Assembly (NCBI RefSeq): GCF_019448085.1
Contig: NZ_JAGFNZ010000002.1
Location: 1 to 64,000 of the forward strand
Reading direction: 5' to 3'
From: Caproiciproducens faecalis
Lineage (GTDB): Bacteria; Bacillota; Clostridia; Oscillospirales; Acutalibacteraceae
Length of the DNA stretch: 64,000 nucleotides
Shown: in pieces, positions 51,625-60,868 of the stretch
Position numbering within the stretch: the first letter of the stretch is position 1
Layout of the letters: the number at the start of each line of letters is the position of its first letter
Position numbers and translations under genes: made by a program
Notes under the pieces: model-generated
Told to the model about the DNA's origin: nothing
The model's input: the letters and a program-made list of their open reading frames with translations, nothing else
The model's database searches: none

Positions 51625-52833
51625 TTATTTCAAAGAAAAATATACGTCCGCCGTATATCCGGGTTTGAGCAGCTGATTCGGGTCGGACGGTTTGACCAGT
51701 ACGCGGACAACCCGTTTCCCGTCTTTTTCCTGCGCGAGGTTCGGTATCTGCGTAACGGTTCCGGAAAGCGCAACGTCCGGAGCTGACGTGGGAACAATCC
51801 GGACGGTATCGCCCAGCTTTACTTTCCCAATAAATACCTCATCCACTTCCGCGCTGATCGTAAGCGAATCCGCGTCGATGATTTGGAGCACACGGGTGGG
51901 AGCGTTCTGCACGCCAAGGGGATCGGCATTACTGACGGCAATCCCCTGTATAATTCCCTTTTTCAGGCCGCATACGATCTGATTCCCTTTCAGGTAGTCC
52001 TTCGCGGTCTTCGCCGTCATCAGGTTGAGATCTACCTGTGCGGCGGTGAGTCCGCTCTGCTGCTTTGCGGTATTTGCCGTATTGCTGTTTTTGAGGGTGT
52101 CAAGCTGCGTCTTTTTGGATTGGAGCGAAACGGTCAACTGATCGACTTCCTCTTTCAAAGCGTTTTTCGCCTTCGTAAGGTTGTACTGTACATCCGTAAG
52201 CGCTTTCTGCTTCTGATTCAGCGCCGACACATACTGATTAAGAGTCGCTTTGGAGACAGCGCCCGAATTGTATAACGTCTGATTATTCTGCAGGTCGCGT
52301 TTGGCGTCCGCCACTTCCTGATTGGCCAGAGTCAGGGAGTTCTGCAGAAGCTTGAGATCGGGGCTGGTTCCGCTTCGGTATTCTCCCGATTTACGGTTCA
52401 GCAGGCTCTGTGTCTGGGCAATGTCGGCTTCCAGCGCGGCAATACTCTGCTCGGCGGCCGGAAGTCCCGCCTCGTTGGCCGCGACCTGCTGTTTCAGCTT
52501 ATCAAGGATTCCCTGATATTCCGAAAGGTCCAGCGTCACCAGTATCTGACCAAAGGTGACCCGGTCGCCCTCTTTGACGGAGACACCGGTTACAATTGAC
52601 GGAAAATCAATATTAATGTCAACCGCGGTGCCGTATTTTACTTCGCCCCACGCGTCGAGCTCATTGCTTTGCGCAGCGGACGGTAAAGGAATGTTTCCTT
52701 TCGCGGCAGGCTCTTTTTGAAATTGACTGATCCCAAATACGACGACCAGGGCAACCAGAACCCCGCCCAAAATCAGCGAGATCTTTTTATGTAATGAAAC
52801 CCATTTTTTCAATTTTGCAAACCCTGTTTTCAC
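51625..52833 (-). CDS. efflux membrane fusion protein (HlyD/MacA-like)
   Basis: A 402-residue periplasmic-adaptor-type protein. It has an N-terminal membrane anchor (ISLILGGVLVALVVVFGI, about residues 17-34), the lipoyl half-motif IVTGVSVKEGDRVTFGQILVTLD, a long coiled coil (about 100-240, with QTQSLLNRKSGEYR and YNLTKAKNALKEEVDQLTVSL) and a C-terminal beta-barrel (TISAEVDEVFIGKVKLGDTVRIVP, PGYTADVYFSLK). It is the last gene of the three-gene efflux operon, 17 bases after the permease. With the FtsX-like permease and ATPase it should form a MacAB-type exporter for a peptide or amphipathic drug. Confidence 0.87.
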   Translation of the reverse strand: MKTGFAKLKKWVSLHKKISLILGGVLVALVVVFGISQFQKEPAAKGNIPLPSAAQSNELDAWGEVKYGTAVDINIDFPSIVTGVSVKEGDRVTFGQILVTLDLSEYQGILDKLKQQVAANEAGLPAAEQSIAALEADIAQTQSLLNRKSGEYRSGTSPDLKLLQNSLTLANQEVADAKRDLQNNQTLYNSGAVSKATLNQYVSALNQKQKALTDVQYNLTKAKNALKEEVDQLTVSLQSKKTQLDTLKNSNTANTAKQQSGLTAAQVDLNLMTAKTAKDYLKGNQIVCGLKKGIIQGIAVSNADPLGVQNAPTRVLQIIDADSLTISAEVDEVFIGKVKLGDTVRIVPTSAPDVALSGTVTQIPNLAQEKDGKRVVRVLVKPSDPNQLLKPGYTADVYFSLK

Positions 52834-52850
52834 GGAAAATCCTCCTGTTT

Positions 52851-55166
52851 TTATTCAACGCTCTTTAGAGCCGAAAGCATATCAAGATTCTGCATCTTCT
52901 TCGCAACCACCTGATTGATAAATCCGGCGAAAAGAAACGTCATTGCGCCGGAAATCAGGATATTCTGAAAGCTGAGCGAACCAATCAGATCCATTCTCTT
53001 ATCAAGACCCGCCGCCACAACTTCGGCAATGAACCAGCCTACCGGAATTCCAAGCAGCAATCCAAGGAAGCTGGAAATGTAATTTTCCAGCAGCACCAGG
53101 GAACGAACTTCCTTCTGGTGGAACCCGAGTACGCGCAGTGTGGCAAGGTCTCGGATCCGCTCTGTGTAATTGAGAACACTGCAGTTGTAAAGAACCACAA
53201 AGGCAAGCGCCGCTCCGATTACGATAAGCATAATCACAGCAATCAGCATGACCTGTGTCGTCGCGGCAAAATCCGCCGACTGCCCCGTTCGGTCCACCGC
53301 TTCCTCAACGGCGTCGCTGCTGAGGAATTTTTTATCGGGCGCTCCGTTCCATTTGATCAGAAGCGCCGTTGGCTGAAACTTTTCTCCGAGAGATTTCCAG
53401 TAGGTATCCGTTAAATATATTCCCTGTCCAGAAGCTAAATAGACTGTCTGCACAATCGGTACCGAAACGTACTGATCGCTCGTCCTCTTAATACGGATGC
53501 TGTCGCCCTGCTTCACTCCCAGCGTTTCCGCCAGCTTGCGGGTCATCGTGATTCCGTCGTTTGTCAGGGTTACCTTTTTCCCCGAAAGCTCCCTGAGGTT
53601 GACCAGCGGGCTGTCCTGTGTGGTAATTGTCAGGGGTTCCATTTTCCTCTGTCCATTGGGACAGACTACTTCCGCCGCGGTTTCCTGAATCTGCTGCGTA
53701 ATGCCGTCCAATTGCAGATTGTTCAGATAGCGGAAATCCGTCTTTTTCTGATCGACCAGCACTTTTTGATCGTAGGTAAACGTCTGTTCATAAACCTGAA
53801 TCGGAATAGCCGCGACCATATCATTAATGGTAAAGGCGGAAAGGATGGTGCCGGTACAGCCCATGATGCCGATAATACTCATAATCAGGCGCGACTTGTT
53901 CCTAAAAATATTACGCGCAATCAGTTTTCTGCTGAACCTCATTTTTCTCCAAAGCGAGGGAACAGATTCCAGAAGAATATGACTGCCCCTTTTGGGCGGT
54001 TTATCCCGCAGGAGCACCGCGGGGGTGTCCCCCTGCAGCTTCCAGCAGGCGTAGAACGAAACGCCGCCAGTACAGATCAAAATGAGAAGAAGCGCAAAGA
54101 AAAAATTCGGGTAATTGACCGAAACGGAATAGTCCGGCAAAGTCAGTCGGAGTCTGGGAATCAGAACCTTTCCGAACAGAACGGGGCCAATGGCCAGCCC
54201 GGCCAAAGCGCCCAAAAAACCGACCCCAAGGCCGTAGGAGGTATAGTGCATTAGAATCGTTCGGCGGCTGTAGCCCAGTGCCTTCAGGGTTCCAATCTGG
54301 CTGCGCTGATTTTCCACCAGACGCATCATAGTGCTTTGGGTAATGAGGGCAGTCACCAGAAAGAAAAGGAGCGGAAAAGCAGTCGCCAGCGTTTTAAACT
54401 GCTGGACAAGAGAATCTACGCTGCCTGCACTGCTGCTGTCTTTCCACGCAATCAAACCTATCAGGTTTTTCCCGATTATTTCGTCCGCCTGCTGTTCCAC
54501 CTGACTGACATCCGCGCCCGGCAGAAGTTTGATGCAGATCTGGTTAAACACCTTTTGCCCGTATACACTTTCAAGGGAATCCGCGCGGATGGTTAAAAAG
54601 CCGTACTTTTGGCTGTTCGGAGATAAATCGGTTGAATTTTTCACCGAAAAAATATGTTCACTGCTTAACGCCAGCCCGGTAATCGGCAGCCGTACCCAGG
54701 TACCGTTCAGCTTGACGGACAGAGAGTCACCAATTTTCAGTCCGTGCGCTTTTGCAAAGGCTTCGTCCAGAACCGCGCCGCCGTCCTGCTTTCCAAACCG
54801 TCCGGCCCGTAGATCCGGCTGATCTAAGGTGTTTTGATTATCGAGTGCGTAAATATGCAGGGTGGGATTCCCCGGAAGATCCGTATCCGCATCAGCGGTA
54901 AAGCGCCGTTCCGCCAGCGCAACTCCCGGTATTTTCTGAATTTTCCAAACCTGCTGTTCCGAAGGGTTTGCCACGGTAACCCAGAGGTCGGAACGGTTGG
55001 TGGCCCGGTACATGGTGTCCGTATGGTTTTCAATGGATATCCAGACGCTGTCCAGTCCGGTTACGATGCTCACAGCCAAAGCCGCCATAATCAGAATGGA
55101 AATAAACTGTGCCTTTGATTTTTGCATATCCCGGATTGCTTTTTTCCACAGAGCGCCCTTTACCAT
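52851..55166 (-). CDS. FtsX-like ABC transporter permease
   Basis: A 771-residue membrane protein with two FtsX/MacB-type modules. There is one N-terminal helix (AQFISILIMAALAVSIVTGL), a large extracytoplasmic domain (about 45-260), three helices around 270-390, a second extracytoplasmic domain and three C-terminal helices ending KMQNLDMLSALKSVE. EKSVE-like ends and the ALGYSRRTI/VLGFHQKEV coupling helices are typical of this exporter class. It overlaps the ATPase gene by 7 bases, and is followed by the fusion protein. The substrate is unknown; lipoprotein, peptide or antibiotic export are the known options. Confidence 0.87.
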   Translation of the reverse strand: MVKGALWKKAIRDMQKSKAQFISILIMAALAVSIVTGLDSVWISIENHTDTMYRATNRSDLWVTVANPSEQQVWKIQKIPGVALAERRFTADADTDLPGNPTLHIYALDNQNTLDQPDLRAGRFGKQDGGAVLDEAFAKAHGLKIGDSLSVKLNGTWVRLPITGLALSSEHIFSVKNSTDLSPNSQKYGFLTIRADSLESVYGQKVFNQICIKLLPGADVSQVEQQADEIIGKNLIGLIAWKDSSSAGSVDSLVQQFKTLATAFPLLFFLVTALITQSTMMRLVENQRSQIGTLKALGYSRRTILMHYTSYGLGVGFLGALAGLAIGPVLFGKVLIPRLRLTLPDYSVSVNYPNFFFALLLILICTGGVSFYACWKLQGDTPAVLLRDKPPKRGSHILLESVPSLWRKMRFSRKLIARNIFRNKSRLIMSIIGIMGCTGTILSAFTINDMVAAIPIQVYEQTFTYDQKVLVDQKKTDFRYLNNLQLDGITQQIQETAAEVVCPNGQRKMEPLTITTQDSPLVNLRELSGKKVTLTNDGITMTRKLAETLGVKQGDSIRIKRTSDQYVSVPIVQTVYLASGQGIYLTDTYWKSLGEKFQPTALLIKWNGAPDKKFLSSDAVEEAVDRTGQSADFAATTQVMLIAVIMLIVIGAALAFVVLYNCSVLNYTERIRDLATLRVLGFHQKEVRSLVLLENYISSFLGLLLGIPVGWFIAEVVAAGLDKRMDLIGSLSFQNILISGAMTFLFAGFINQVVAKKMQNLDMLSALKSVE

Positions 55167-55861
55167 GCAATTTCCTCCACTTTTTTCGGGTGCCTGTGGA
55201 TTTTTTTCTCTGCAATTTTTCCGTCGCTCATATGGATAACCGTCTGGGCCATTTCCGCAATCGGCGCATTATGCGTCACAATAATCACGGTTTTCCCAAG
55301 GTCGCGGGCAACGTCCTGAATCAGCCGGAGCACAATCCGTCCGGTTCCGGAATCCAGCGCCCCCGTTGGCTCGTCGCACAGCACGATCTGTGGATTTTTC
55401 GCAAGCGCCCGGGCGATGGATACCCGCTGCTGCTCGCCGCCGGACATCTGGCTCGGAAAGTTGTCCATGCGTTTAGACAAGCCCACGCGCTCCAGCATTT
55501 CCTGTGCGTCAAGCGGATCAGTGCAGACTTCCTCCGCAAGCTGAACATTTTCCAGCGCTGTCAGGTTCGGCACCAGATTATAAAACTGGAACACAAAGCC
55601 GATTTTCGTTCTTCGGTAATCGGTCAGTTCCTTTTCCGTCATGCCGGAAATCACTTCTCCGCCTACGGAAATGGTTCCCGCAGTGGGCGAATCCATGCCG
55701 CCAAGCATATTGAGCATGGTGGTCTTACCCGCGCCGCTTTGTCCCAGGATGACGTTGAACGTTCCCTGTGTCAGACTAAAGCTGACATCATCCACCGCCT
55801 TGATGATATTCTCACCGACACGGTATTCCCTTTCTACATTTCTCAGATCAATAAATTCCAT
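55160..55861 (-). CDS. ABC transporter ATP-binding protein (MacB/LolD type)
   Basis: A 233-residue ATPase. It has Walker [10 protein letters not shown] (about residue 39), a Q-loop [18 protein letters not shown] with the family-typical long form, signature [15 protein letters not shown], Walker [13 protein letters not shown] and switch [13 protein letters not shown]. The start at 55861 has AGGAGA 6 bases upstream; the frame is open further without support. It is first in the exporter operon and divergent from a TetR gene whose likely operators lie between them. Confidence 0.88.
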   Translation of the reverse strand: MEFIDLRNVEREYRVGENIIKAVDDVSFSLTQGTFNVILGQSGAGKTTMLNMLGGMDSPTAGTISVGGEVISGMTEKELTDYRRTKIGFVFQFYNLVPNLTALENVQLAEEVCTDPLDAQEMLERVGLSKRMDNFPSQMSGGEQQRVSIARALAKNPQIVLCDEPTGALDSGTGRIVLRLIQDVARDLGKTVIIVTHNAPIAEMAQTVIHMSDGKIAEKKIHRHPKKVEEIAW

Positions 55862-55942
55862 AGACGATCTCCTATAAACTTGCGGAATACAACAATTCTT
55901 TATGGATTGTTCGGCAAAGATGATTCCATTCATTTCATTCTA

Positions 55943-56069
55943 TCTTGTTCAATTTTATCGAACAAGCTGTTGCTTTATTATAACTGTTATATTATAATAC
56001 ACATAGTATAATAATCAACATGCAGTTCGCTGATATAGTGACTTTTCCTATACACTTGATCGGAAAAGT
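55943..56069. promoter_or_regulatory. two palindromes between the efflux operon and tetR (candidate TetR operators)
   Basis: CTTGTTC (55943-55949) with GAACAAG (55959-55965), and ACTTTTCC (56041-56048) with GGAAAAGT (56062-56069), are perfect inverted repeats in the divergent control region. One lies near each start. The second sits about 60 bases before tetR. Either may bind the TetR dimer. Confidence 0.5.
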
Positions 56070-56126
56070 GTCTGTTAACTCAATTGGAAAATATTATTAT
56101 TTTACTGGAATGGGAGATTTATCGTT

Positions 56127-56726
56127 ATGAAATCGGGAGAACAAGACCGAAGAGTAAAATATACCAAAATGGTGCTCCGGGAAAGCCTTCTTGAACTCAT
56201 GAAGGATAAACCGATCACCAAAATCACTCCGACAGAGCTTTGCCGTCTGGCGGATATTAACCGCAATACGTTTTACGCGCATTATTCAAGTCCGATGGAT
56301 CTGCTCTCAACCATTGAAAACGAGCTGTATGAGGAAGTGATTCAGGCGTTTGAATGCTCCTTTCATACAGATACCATGGAGATCCTCCTTACGGAAATTT
56401 GTCAGGTAATCCGGAATCACAGCGCGATCTGCAAGATACTTTTTTCAGAATACGGTGATAAAGACTTTCTAAAGCGTGTGATTTATCTGGCGCACGATAA
56501 AACCGTGGTGGAATGGAAAACCCTGATGCATGATTCCAGTGCGGAGATGGTTGAGCGCCTGTTTACCTTCACCGTCAACGGCAGCATGGCCATTATACAG
56601 GACTGGATTCTAAAAGGAGCCAAGGAAAGTCCTTCGGAAATCGCTCATTTTATTAACAGTGTAACCCATTACGGGCTGCGGGCCTTTACAGGTTCCAATA
56701 TGAAAACAAAAAAGCAAAATTCATAA
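56127..56726 (+). CDS. TetR-family transcriptional regulator
   Basis: A 199-residue regulator. The N-terminal helix-turn-helix spans YTKMVLRESLLELMKDKPITKITPTELCRLADINRNTFYAHYSSPMDLL; NTFYAHY is the recognition helix. The C-terminal domain resembles those of TetR proteins found next to ABC efflux genes in Firmicutes (HDKTVVEWKTLMHDSSAEMVERLFTFTVNGSMAIIQDWI). It is divergent from the three-gene exporter, which it probably represses until a toxic ligand binds. The stop codon is the first base pair of a very strong terminator. Confidence 0.88.
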   Translation: MKSGEQDRRVKYTKMVLRESLLELMKDKPITKITPTELCRLADINRNTFYAHYSSPMDLLSTIENELYEEVIQAFECSFHTDTMEILLTEICQVIRNHSAICKILFSEYGDKDFLKRVIYLAHDKTVVEWKTLMHDSSAEMVERLFTFTVNGSMAIIQDWILKGAKESPSEIAHFINSVTHYGLRAFTGSNMKTKKQNS

Positions 56727-56762
56727 CAGAAATCCCCACGGCAGAGCCGTGGGGATTTCTGT
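56726..56762. terminator. strong terminator after tetR
   Basis: ACAGAAATCCCCACGGC and GCCGTGGGGATTTCTGT are perfect 17-bp arms around an AGA loop. The stem begins at the tetR stop codon and lies between convergent genes. Confidence 0.85.
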
Positions 56763-56827
56763 TCCTCTATTTTTGCGTGACTTTGGCAGAAAAGCATTCC
56801 TAAAAAAGATTATCATTGAGCATCGGC

Positions 56828-57061
56828 TCAATCGCCGATATAGGTAAACCGGCTGACCTTAGCGCCGTCGCGCTCGACGGTTTCGTTCCACATGGAAGCC
56901 GGACGCACCCAAATGCCCCGTTCCCCGTACAGTGCCTGATAGACGACCATGTCCTCCAGCGTTTCCGAATGTTTTGCTAGATACAGCACTTGATATTCAT
57001 TTCCCTTGAAGTGGCGGTATCGCCCTGTTTTAATCCCGTTTTCCATTACAGCACATCCCAT
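56828..57061 (-). CDS. DUF1653-domain protein
   Basis: A 77-residue protein matching DUF1653: GRYRHFKGNEYQVLYLAKHSETLEDMVVYQALYGERGIWVRPASMWNETV is the family core. Relatives are small cytoplasmic proteins of unknown function, widespread in bacteria. Translation may start at 57061 or at the ATG at 57046 that begins MENGIKTG. It lies 4 bases after the ResA-like gene's stop on the same strand, so it is in the thiol-redox operon by position. Confidence 0.85.
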   Translation of the reverse strand: MGCAVMENGIKTGRYRHFKGNEYQVLYLAKHSETLEDMVVYQALYGERGIWVRPASMWNETVERDGAKVSRFTYIGD

Positions 57062-57065
57062 TCTT

Positions 57066-57635
57066 TTACACTCTTTTGTTTTTGATTAATTCAATCCCGG
57101 CAGCAAGGGTTTTTTCATCAATCGCTCCCTGATATGCCCGAACAATATATCCGTCCTGATCGATAAAAAAAGTATCCGGTATAGATGAAATTCCATAAAT
57201 ATTGGCCGCCTGCTGCTCACTGTCAAAATAGACCGGGAATTCAAAGCCCTGTTCTTTCACATAATTTTCTGCCTTCGTCTGCGTTTCGCGCTCACCGTCC
57301 GTAAGGTCTATCATCAAAAATACCACATCATTCCCGGCGTTTTGATACTGGGCATTAAAATGAGGCATTTCTCCCTTGCAGGGCGGGCACCAGGAAGCCC
57401 AGAAATTCAGCACAACCGGTTTCCCTTGAAAATCCGATAGCTTTACTTTCTTTCCGTTTGCATCAAACACCGTGAAATCCGGCGCCGGAATTTTATCCCC
57501 CTGGGAAGAGAGAGTGCCTGCAGATTCGTTTTGGTTCGGCTTATAATGACTTGATAAAACACTGTACGCAAAATAGGCCGTGCCCAAAAAAGCCGCAAAC
57601 AAAAAGATGCCTAAAAATGTTTTTCCTCTGCTCAT
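57066..57635 (-). CDS. TlpA/ResA-like membrane-anchored thioredoxin
   Basis: A 189-residue extracytoplasmic thiol oxidoreductase. An N-terminal anchor (GIFLFAAFLGTAYFAYSVL) is followed by a thioredoxin fold with the active site WASWCPPCKGEM (about residue 83), AND an SSIPDTFFIDQDG cis-Pro segment. Such proteins reduce or oxidise disulfides outside the membrane and receive electrons from CcdA. The ccdA gene lies directly upstream (9-base gap) and AAGGAGGG precedes the ATG. No cytochrome c genes are seen here, so the clients are probably other secreted thiol proteins. Confidence 0.9.
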   Translation of the reverse strand: MSRGKTFLGIFLFAAFLGTAYFAYSVLSSHYKPNQNESAGTLSSQGDKIPAPDFTVFDANGKKVKLSDFQGKPVVLNFWASWCPPCKGEMPHFNAQYQNAGNDVVFLMIDLTDGERETQTKAENYVKEQGFEFPVYFDSEQQAANIYGISSIPDTFFIDQDGYIVRAYQGAIDEKTLAAGIELIKNKRV

Positions 57636-57644
57636 ATACCCTCC

Positions 57645-58316
57645 TTAAAATGTCAGCAGTGATAAGAAATATCCCATCAGCCCCGTCAGCATCATTACGC
57701 CGATGATAATCAGCAGGCCGCCAGAAATCAGCCGGATATACCGGTAGTTCCTTTTCATAAAATCAAAGGCCGTACGCAGACGGTCAATTAAAACCGCGCT
57801 GGCAATAAATGGAATTCCAAGCCCGAGCGAAAAGCTCAGCAGCATGAAAACTCCTTTCAGGCTTTCCCCGCTGGAGGCCGCCAGCATTAAAGCAGAACCC
57901 AGGAAAGCCCCCACACACGGAGTCCAGCCTATGGAAAAAATGATTCCGAACAGCACTGAGGACAAAACCCCGGAATTGGCAACCTTTTTGTTCATTTGAT
58001 GATTGGAACCCAAAAACGGCAAAGGAACCAGCTCCATGTAGCTCAGTCCGAACAAAATGACAATGACCCCGGAAAACACATTGACCGCCGTCCGGTATTC
58101 TTTCAATACTCCGCCCACAGAACCCGCAAACGCACCCATCAGAACGAAAACCACAGTAAACCCAAAGACAAACGCAGCAGCGTTAATCAGGGTAACTCTT
58201 TTATTCCTTTCCTTTTGCTGCCCGGCAAAATAAGATACATACACCGGCAGCATGGGCAGCAGACACGGTGATATAAAAGTGATGATTCCTTCCAGAAATG
58301 AAATGAGATAGTCCAC
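57645..58316 (-). CDS. ccdA: CcdA-type thiol electron transporter
   Basis: A 223-residue protein with six hydrophobic helices. The conserved cysteines are at ITFISPCLLPMLPVY (first helix) and SIGWTPCVGAFLGSAL (fourth helix), exactly as in CcdA/DsbD-beta. It moves reducing equivalents from cytoplasmic thioredoxin across the membrane to ResA-like proteins. The start is GTG at 58316, with GGGGGGTGAA 6 bases upstream. It is first in the operon with the ResA-like and DUF1653 genes. Confidence 0.9.
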   Translation of the reverse strand: MDYLISFLEGIITFISPCLLPMLPVYVSYFAGQQKERNKRVTLINAAAFVFGFTVVFVLMGAFAGSVGGVLKEYRTAVNVFSGVIVILFGLSYMELVPLPFLGSNHQMNKKVANSGVLSSVLFGIIFSIGWTPCVGAFLGSALMLAASSGESLKGVFMLLSFSLGLGIPFIASAVLIDRLRTAFDFMKRNYRYIRLISGGLLIIIGVMMLTGLMGYFLSLLTF

Positions 58317-58651
58317 TGAATATTCACCCCCCTACTCCTAAATAGCTGAACCAACTGAAAATACCCTGACTGAGGGACAAGGATCATTAAGAGATTTCAT
58401 TAAGGTATCCCCGAAAGATTTGTAAAAGATGCATTCATTATAGCGCATAAAATTGCCGCGTTCGGTGATTTGGTCACAGTCGACTCGTCGCGTTTCCGCA
58501 TTCCCCCGTTTTTCAGTCTGCCGAGAAATTTGCGGCTGGCAATCAAAAATTCAAACAATCGGCTTCTTTTCCATTGGTGTATAAACCTGTTTTTATTTGA
58601 ATATAATTTAAACACAATATGGATATTACGAAGAAAAAGGAGCTGATTGTT
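58317..58651. other. intergenic region between ccdA and the coiled-coil gene
   Basis: This 335-base region holds the divergent control sequences. A TATAAT occurs at 58602-58607 on the plus strand without a good -35 box at the right distance, and a short GTGA/TCAC inverted repeat lies near 58469. I see no gene or structured RNA. Confidence 0.4.
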
Positions 58652-58888
58652 TTGCCACGCGGAACGCAGAAAACAGATGAACAAAGACTTGAAAAACTGG
58701 ATGAAAAAATTGCGGAACTGGAGCTGAGAAAATCTAAAATTGATGGAAAAATCAAAGAGGTAAAAGAGCAAAAGCAAGCTATTTTTGACCAGCAGCAGCA
58801 GAAAAAACTTGAAGAATTGCAAAATTTTATTTCTAAACTTGGAAAAACTCCCGACGAAATTTTGACCATTTTAAACAGCGCGGGATAG
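58652..58888 (+). CDS. small coiled-coil protein
   Basis: A 78-residue, highly charged protein. Residues 12-60 have heptad character with alternating K and E (EKLDEKIAELELRKSKIDGKIKEVKEQKQAIFD), then QQQQKKLEELQNFISKLGKTPDEILTIL. It recalls DUF4315-type small helical proteins of Clostridia, many of which sit in mobile elements, but I am not certain. I choose TTG at 58652, with AAAAAGGAG 10 bases upstream; an ATG 11 codons earlier lacks a ribosome-binding site. It is a single gene with its own terminator. Confidence 0.6.
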   Translation: MPRGTQKTDEQRLEKLDEKIAELELRKSKIDGKIKEVKEQKQAIFDQQQQKKLEELQNFISKLGKTPDEILTILNSAG

Positions 58889-58891
58889 AGA

Positions 58892-58924
58892 TAAAAAGGG
58901 AGCGGGTTCAGCCCGTTCCCTTTT
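58892..58924 (+). terminator. terminator after the coiled-coil gene
   Basis: AAAAAGGGAGCGGG pairs with CCCGTTCCCTTTTT (one G-U), with a TTCAG loop, three bases after the stop codon. Confidence 0.85.
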
Positions 58925-58977
58925 TAAGTTGCTTACTCACTCGTGACTGATGAAATGCTAAAAAGTCAATTCTTTGT

Positions 58978-59229
58978 TTAGCCGTGAAGGCCATCGGACT
59001 GAAGTTCCATATTTTCTACCACAATATCATGGATTTCACCTAAGGAAGCGCAATACTCCAGCACTTTCCACGGAATATTGGTGTGAAAATGAATTTTAAT
59101 CAGTTCTTCATCCCCCACCGCAAGCAGGCAGTCTCCCGGTATGTTTTTCACAATATAATCATGAATCTGATCTTCCGAAAGATTTTTTCCTTCAATTAAC
59201 AGCTGCGTATCAAATTTATATTCCAGCAT
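58978..59229 (-). CDS. stand-alone FakA C-terminal (DAK-phosphatase-like) domain protein
   Basis: An 83-residue protein resembling the extreme C-terminal part of fatty-acid kinase FakA/YloV. It has YKFDTQLLIEGKNLSEDQIHDYIVKNIPGDCLLAVGDEELIKIHFHTNIPWKVLEYCASLGEIHDIVVENM, which keeps the HxHTNxP-type motif of that domain. In FakA this segment follows a nucleotide-binding DAK-L domain, which is missing here. It is therefore either a single-domain member or a remnant. GAGAG lies upstream of the ATG. There is no FakB or kinase gene nearby in the window. Confidence 0.65.
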   Translation of the reverse strand: MLEYKFDTQLLIEGKNLSEDQIHDYIVKNIPGDCLLAVGDEELIKIHFHTNIPWKVLEYCASLGEIHDIVVENMELQSDGLHG

Positions 59230-59377
59230 TTTTTCTCTCCTTTTTAGGGTTTTCGGATTGAATCTTTATTGCTTATTGATTATTTTACACCAAATCGGAA
59301 ATGGATGCAAAATATTTCTCTGCAGTAAGTGCATTGCGGAGTTTCTCTCAGAAAACCGCTGTTTTCCACGCTTTTGT

Positions 59378-60199
59378 TTACTGCCGCAACCGAGGAATTC
59401 GCTTTCCCACCGATGAATTTTTGAAGATAAGAATTAAAACCAAAATCAAAACACCGCACAGTACAATGGTCCCTCCCGGTTTTAATCCGACATAATAGGA
59501 AATAAATAGGCCGGGCACCGTAAACACGAGCGCAAATCCGATTGCGCAGAGCACAGTTTTCTTGTAGCTTTTGGCGACCTGCATTGCGCAGGCAACCGGA
59601 ACCACCATCATGGAGGAAACAATCAGCGCGCCAACTGTCCGTGCCGCCACGGAAACGGTGATGGCTGTAAGAACCGTAAAAATGAAATTGACTGTGCGAA
59701 CCGGCACACCGGCCAGCCTGGCGAGCTGCTCGTCGAAGGAGATGTAAAACAGTTCTCTATAGAGAAAGACAAATGAAAGCAGCACAATCACGCTGATGAT
59801 AATGACAAGATCCAGTTCGAAATCGCTGATGGCGACAATACTGCCGAAAAGAAAGCTGTTAAAACTCTGTGCGTTCTGGACAAAACCGGACAAAATGCCA
59901 GCCAGCCCGATTCCGGCGGACATGATGATTGCAATCGAAATCTCGGAGTATTGGGGGAACTTTTTGCGGATTCCTTCCATAGCGAAAGCCGCAAGTGTAC
60001 AGGCAGCAACGGCCCCCAGAACCGGATTGAAATTGAAAATCAAACCGAGCGCCACACCTGCCAGCGAAGTGTGGGAAAGCGCGTCCCCCACCATAGAAAG
60101 CCGTTTCAGTACAATCACAGTTCCAATACAGGGAACAATCACGGCGAGCAGAATTCCCACCAGAAACGCCCTGCGCATAAATTCATACTCAAATATCAT
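59378..60199 (-). CDS. znuB: zinc/manganese ABC transporter permease (ZnuB/AdcB type)
   Basis: A 273-residue membrane protein with about eight helices of the ABC-3 family. Recognisable parts are FLVGILLAVIVPCIGTVIVLKRLSMVGDALSHTSLAGVALG at the N terminus, YREL..ISFDEQLARLAGVPVRTVNF and TVGALIVSSMMVVPVACAMQVAKS. It is the channel of a high-affinity metal importer and overlaps the ATPase gene by 11 bases. The ATG at 60199 has GGAGG 6 bases upstream. Zinc rather than manganese is inferred from the binding protein. Confidence 0.9.
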   Translation of the reverse strand: MIFEYEFMRRAFLVGILLAVIVPCIGTVIVLKRLSMVGDALSHTSLAGVALGLIFNFNPVLGAVAACTLAAFAMEGIRKKFPQYSEISIAIIMSAGIGLAGILSGFVQNAQSFNSFLFGSIVAISDFELDLVIIISVIVLLSFVFLYRELFYISFDEQLARLAGVPVRTVNFIFTVLTAITVSVAARTVGALIVSSMMVVPVACAMQVAKSYKKTVLCAIGFALVFTVPGLFISYYVGLKPGGTIVLCGVLILVLILIFKNSSVGKRIPRLRQ

Positions 60200-60866
60200 G
60201 ATCTTCCTCCAGAACACCGCTTGAGTTCAAGTGCAGGATGTGTTTGGCAGAACGGAACGCGCGCTCAACATCATGCGTTACCATCAGGATCGTAATTCCT
60301 TGTTCCGCGTTGAGTTGCTCCAAAAGAGCGTATAGGCTTTTCGCAGCCTGTGCATCGATTCCGGTGACCGGTTCGTCCAACAGCAGAATCTGCGGTTGTG
60401 CCACCAAAACGCGTGCCAGCATAATCCGCTGCTGCTGACCGCCGGAAAGCTCTCCGATTCTTCGTTTTGCGCAATCCTGCATACCGACTGTTTCCAAAGC
60501 CTGCTGAACCAACACTTTATGCTTTTTTGCGGGAAGTCGAAGAAATCCTAGCTGAGAGTACAGGTTGGCTTTTACAACTTCTTCCACAGTTGCGGGGAAG
60601 CCCCCGAAAAAGGCCGCACTGTTCTGAGGAATATAGCCGATTTTGCGAAAATCTCTTGGGTCACAGCCATCCTTCCCAAACAGCCGAATGGTTCCGGAGG
60701 ACGGCTTTAAAACGCCGAGAATCAACTTTAGAAGCGTGGATTTGCCGGCGCCGTTGGAACCGATTATCCCCGCATAATCGCCGTATTCTACCGAAAGGTT
60801 TATTTGGGAAAGAACATTTTCTCGATTATAAGAAAAGTACAGATCTTGAATTTCCAAAACATTCAT
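60189..60866 (-). CDS. znuC: zinc ABC transporter ATP-binding protein (ZnuC/AdcC type)
   Basis: A 225-residue ATPase. It has Walker A GSNGAGKST (about residue 36), the Q-loop IGYIPQNSAAF, signature LSGGQQQRIMLARVL, Walker B ILLLDEPVTGID and switch MVTHDVERAF. Its start lies two bases after the stop of the binding-protein gene. It powers uptake through the ZnuB-like permease encoded next. Confidence 0.9.
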   Translation of the reverse strand: MNVLEIQDLYFSYNRENVLSQINLSVEYGDYAGIIGSNGAGKSTLLKLILGVLKPSSGTIRLFGKDGCDPRDFRKIGYIPQNSAAFFGGFPATVEEVVKANLYSQLGFLRLPAKKHKVLVQQALETVGMQDCAKRRIGELSGGQQQRIMLARVLVAQPQILLLDEPVTGIDAQAAKSLYALLEQLNAEQGITILMVTHDVERAFRSAKHILHLNSSGVLEEDHDI

Positions 60867-60868
60867 GT

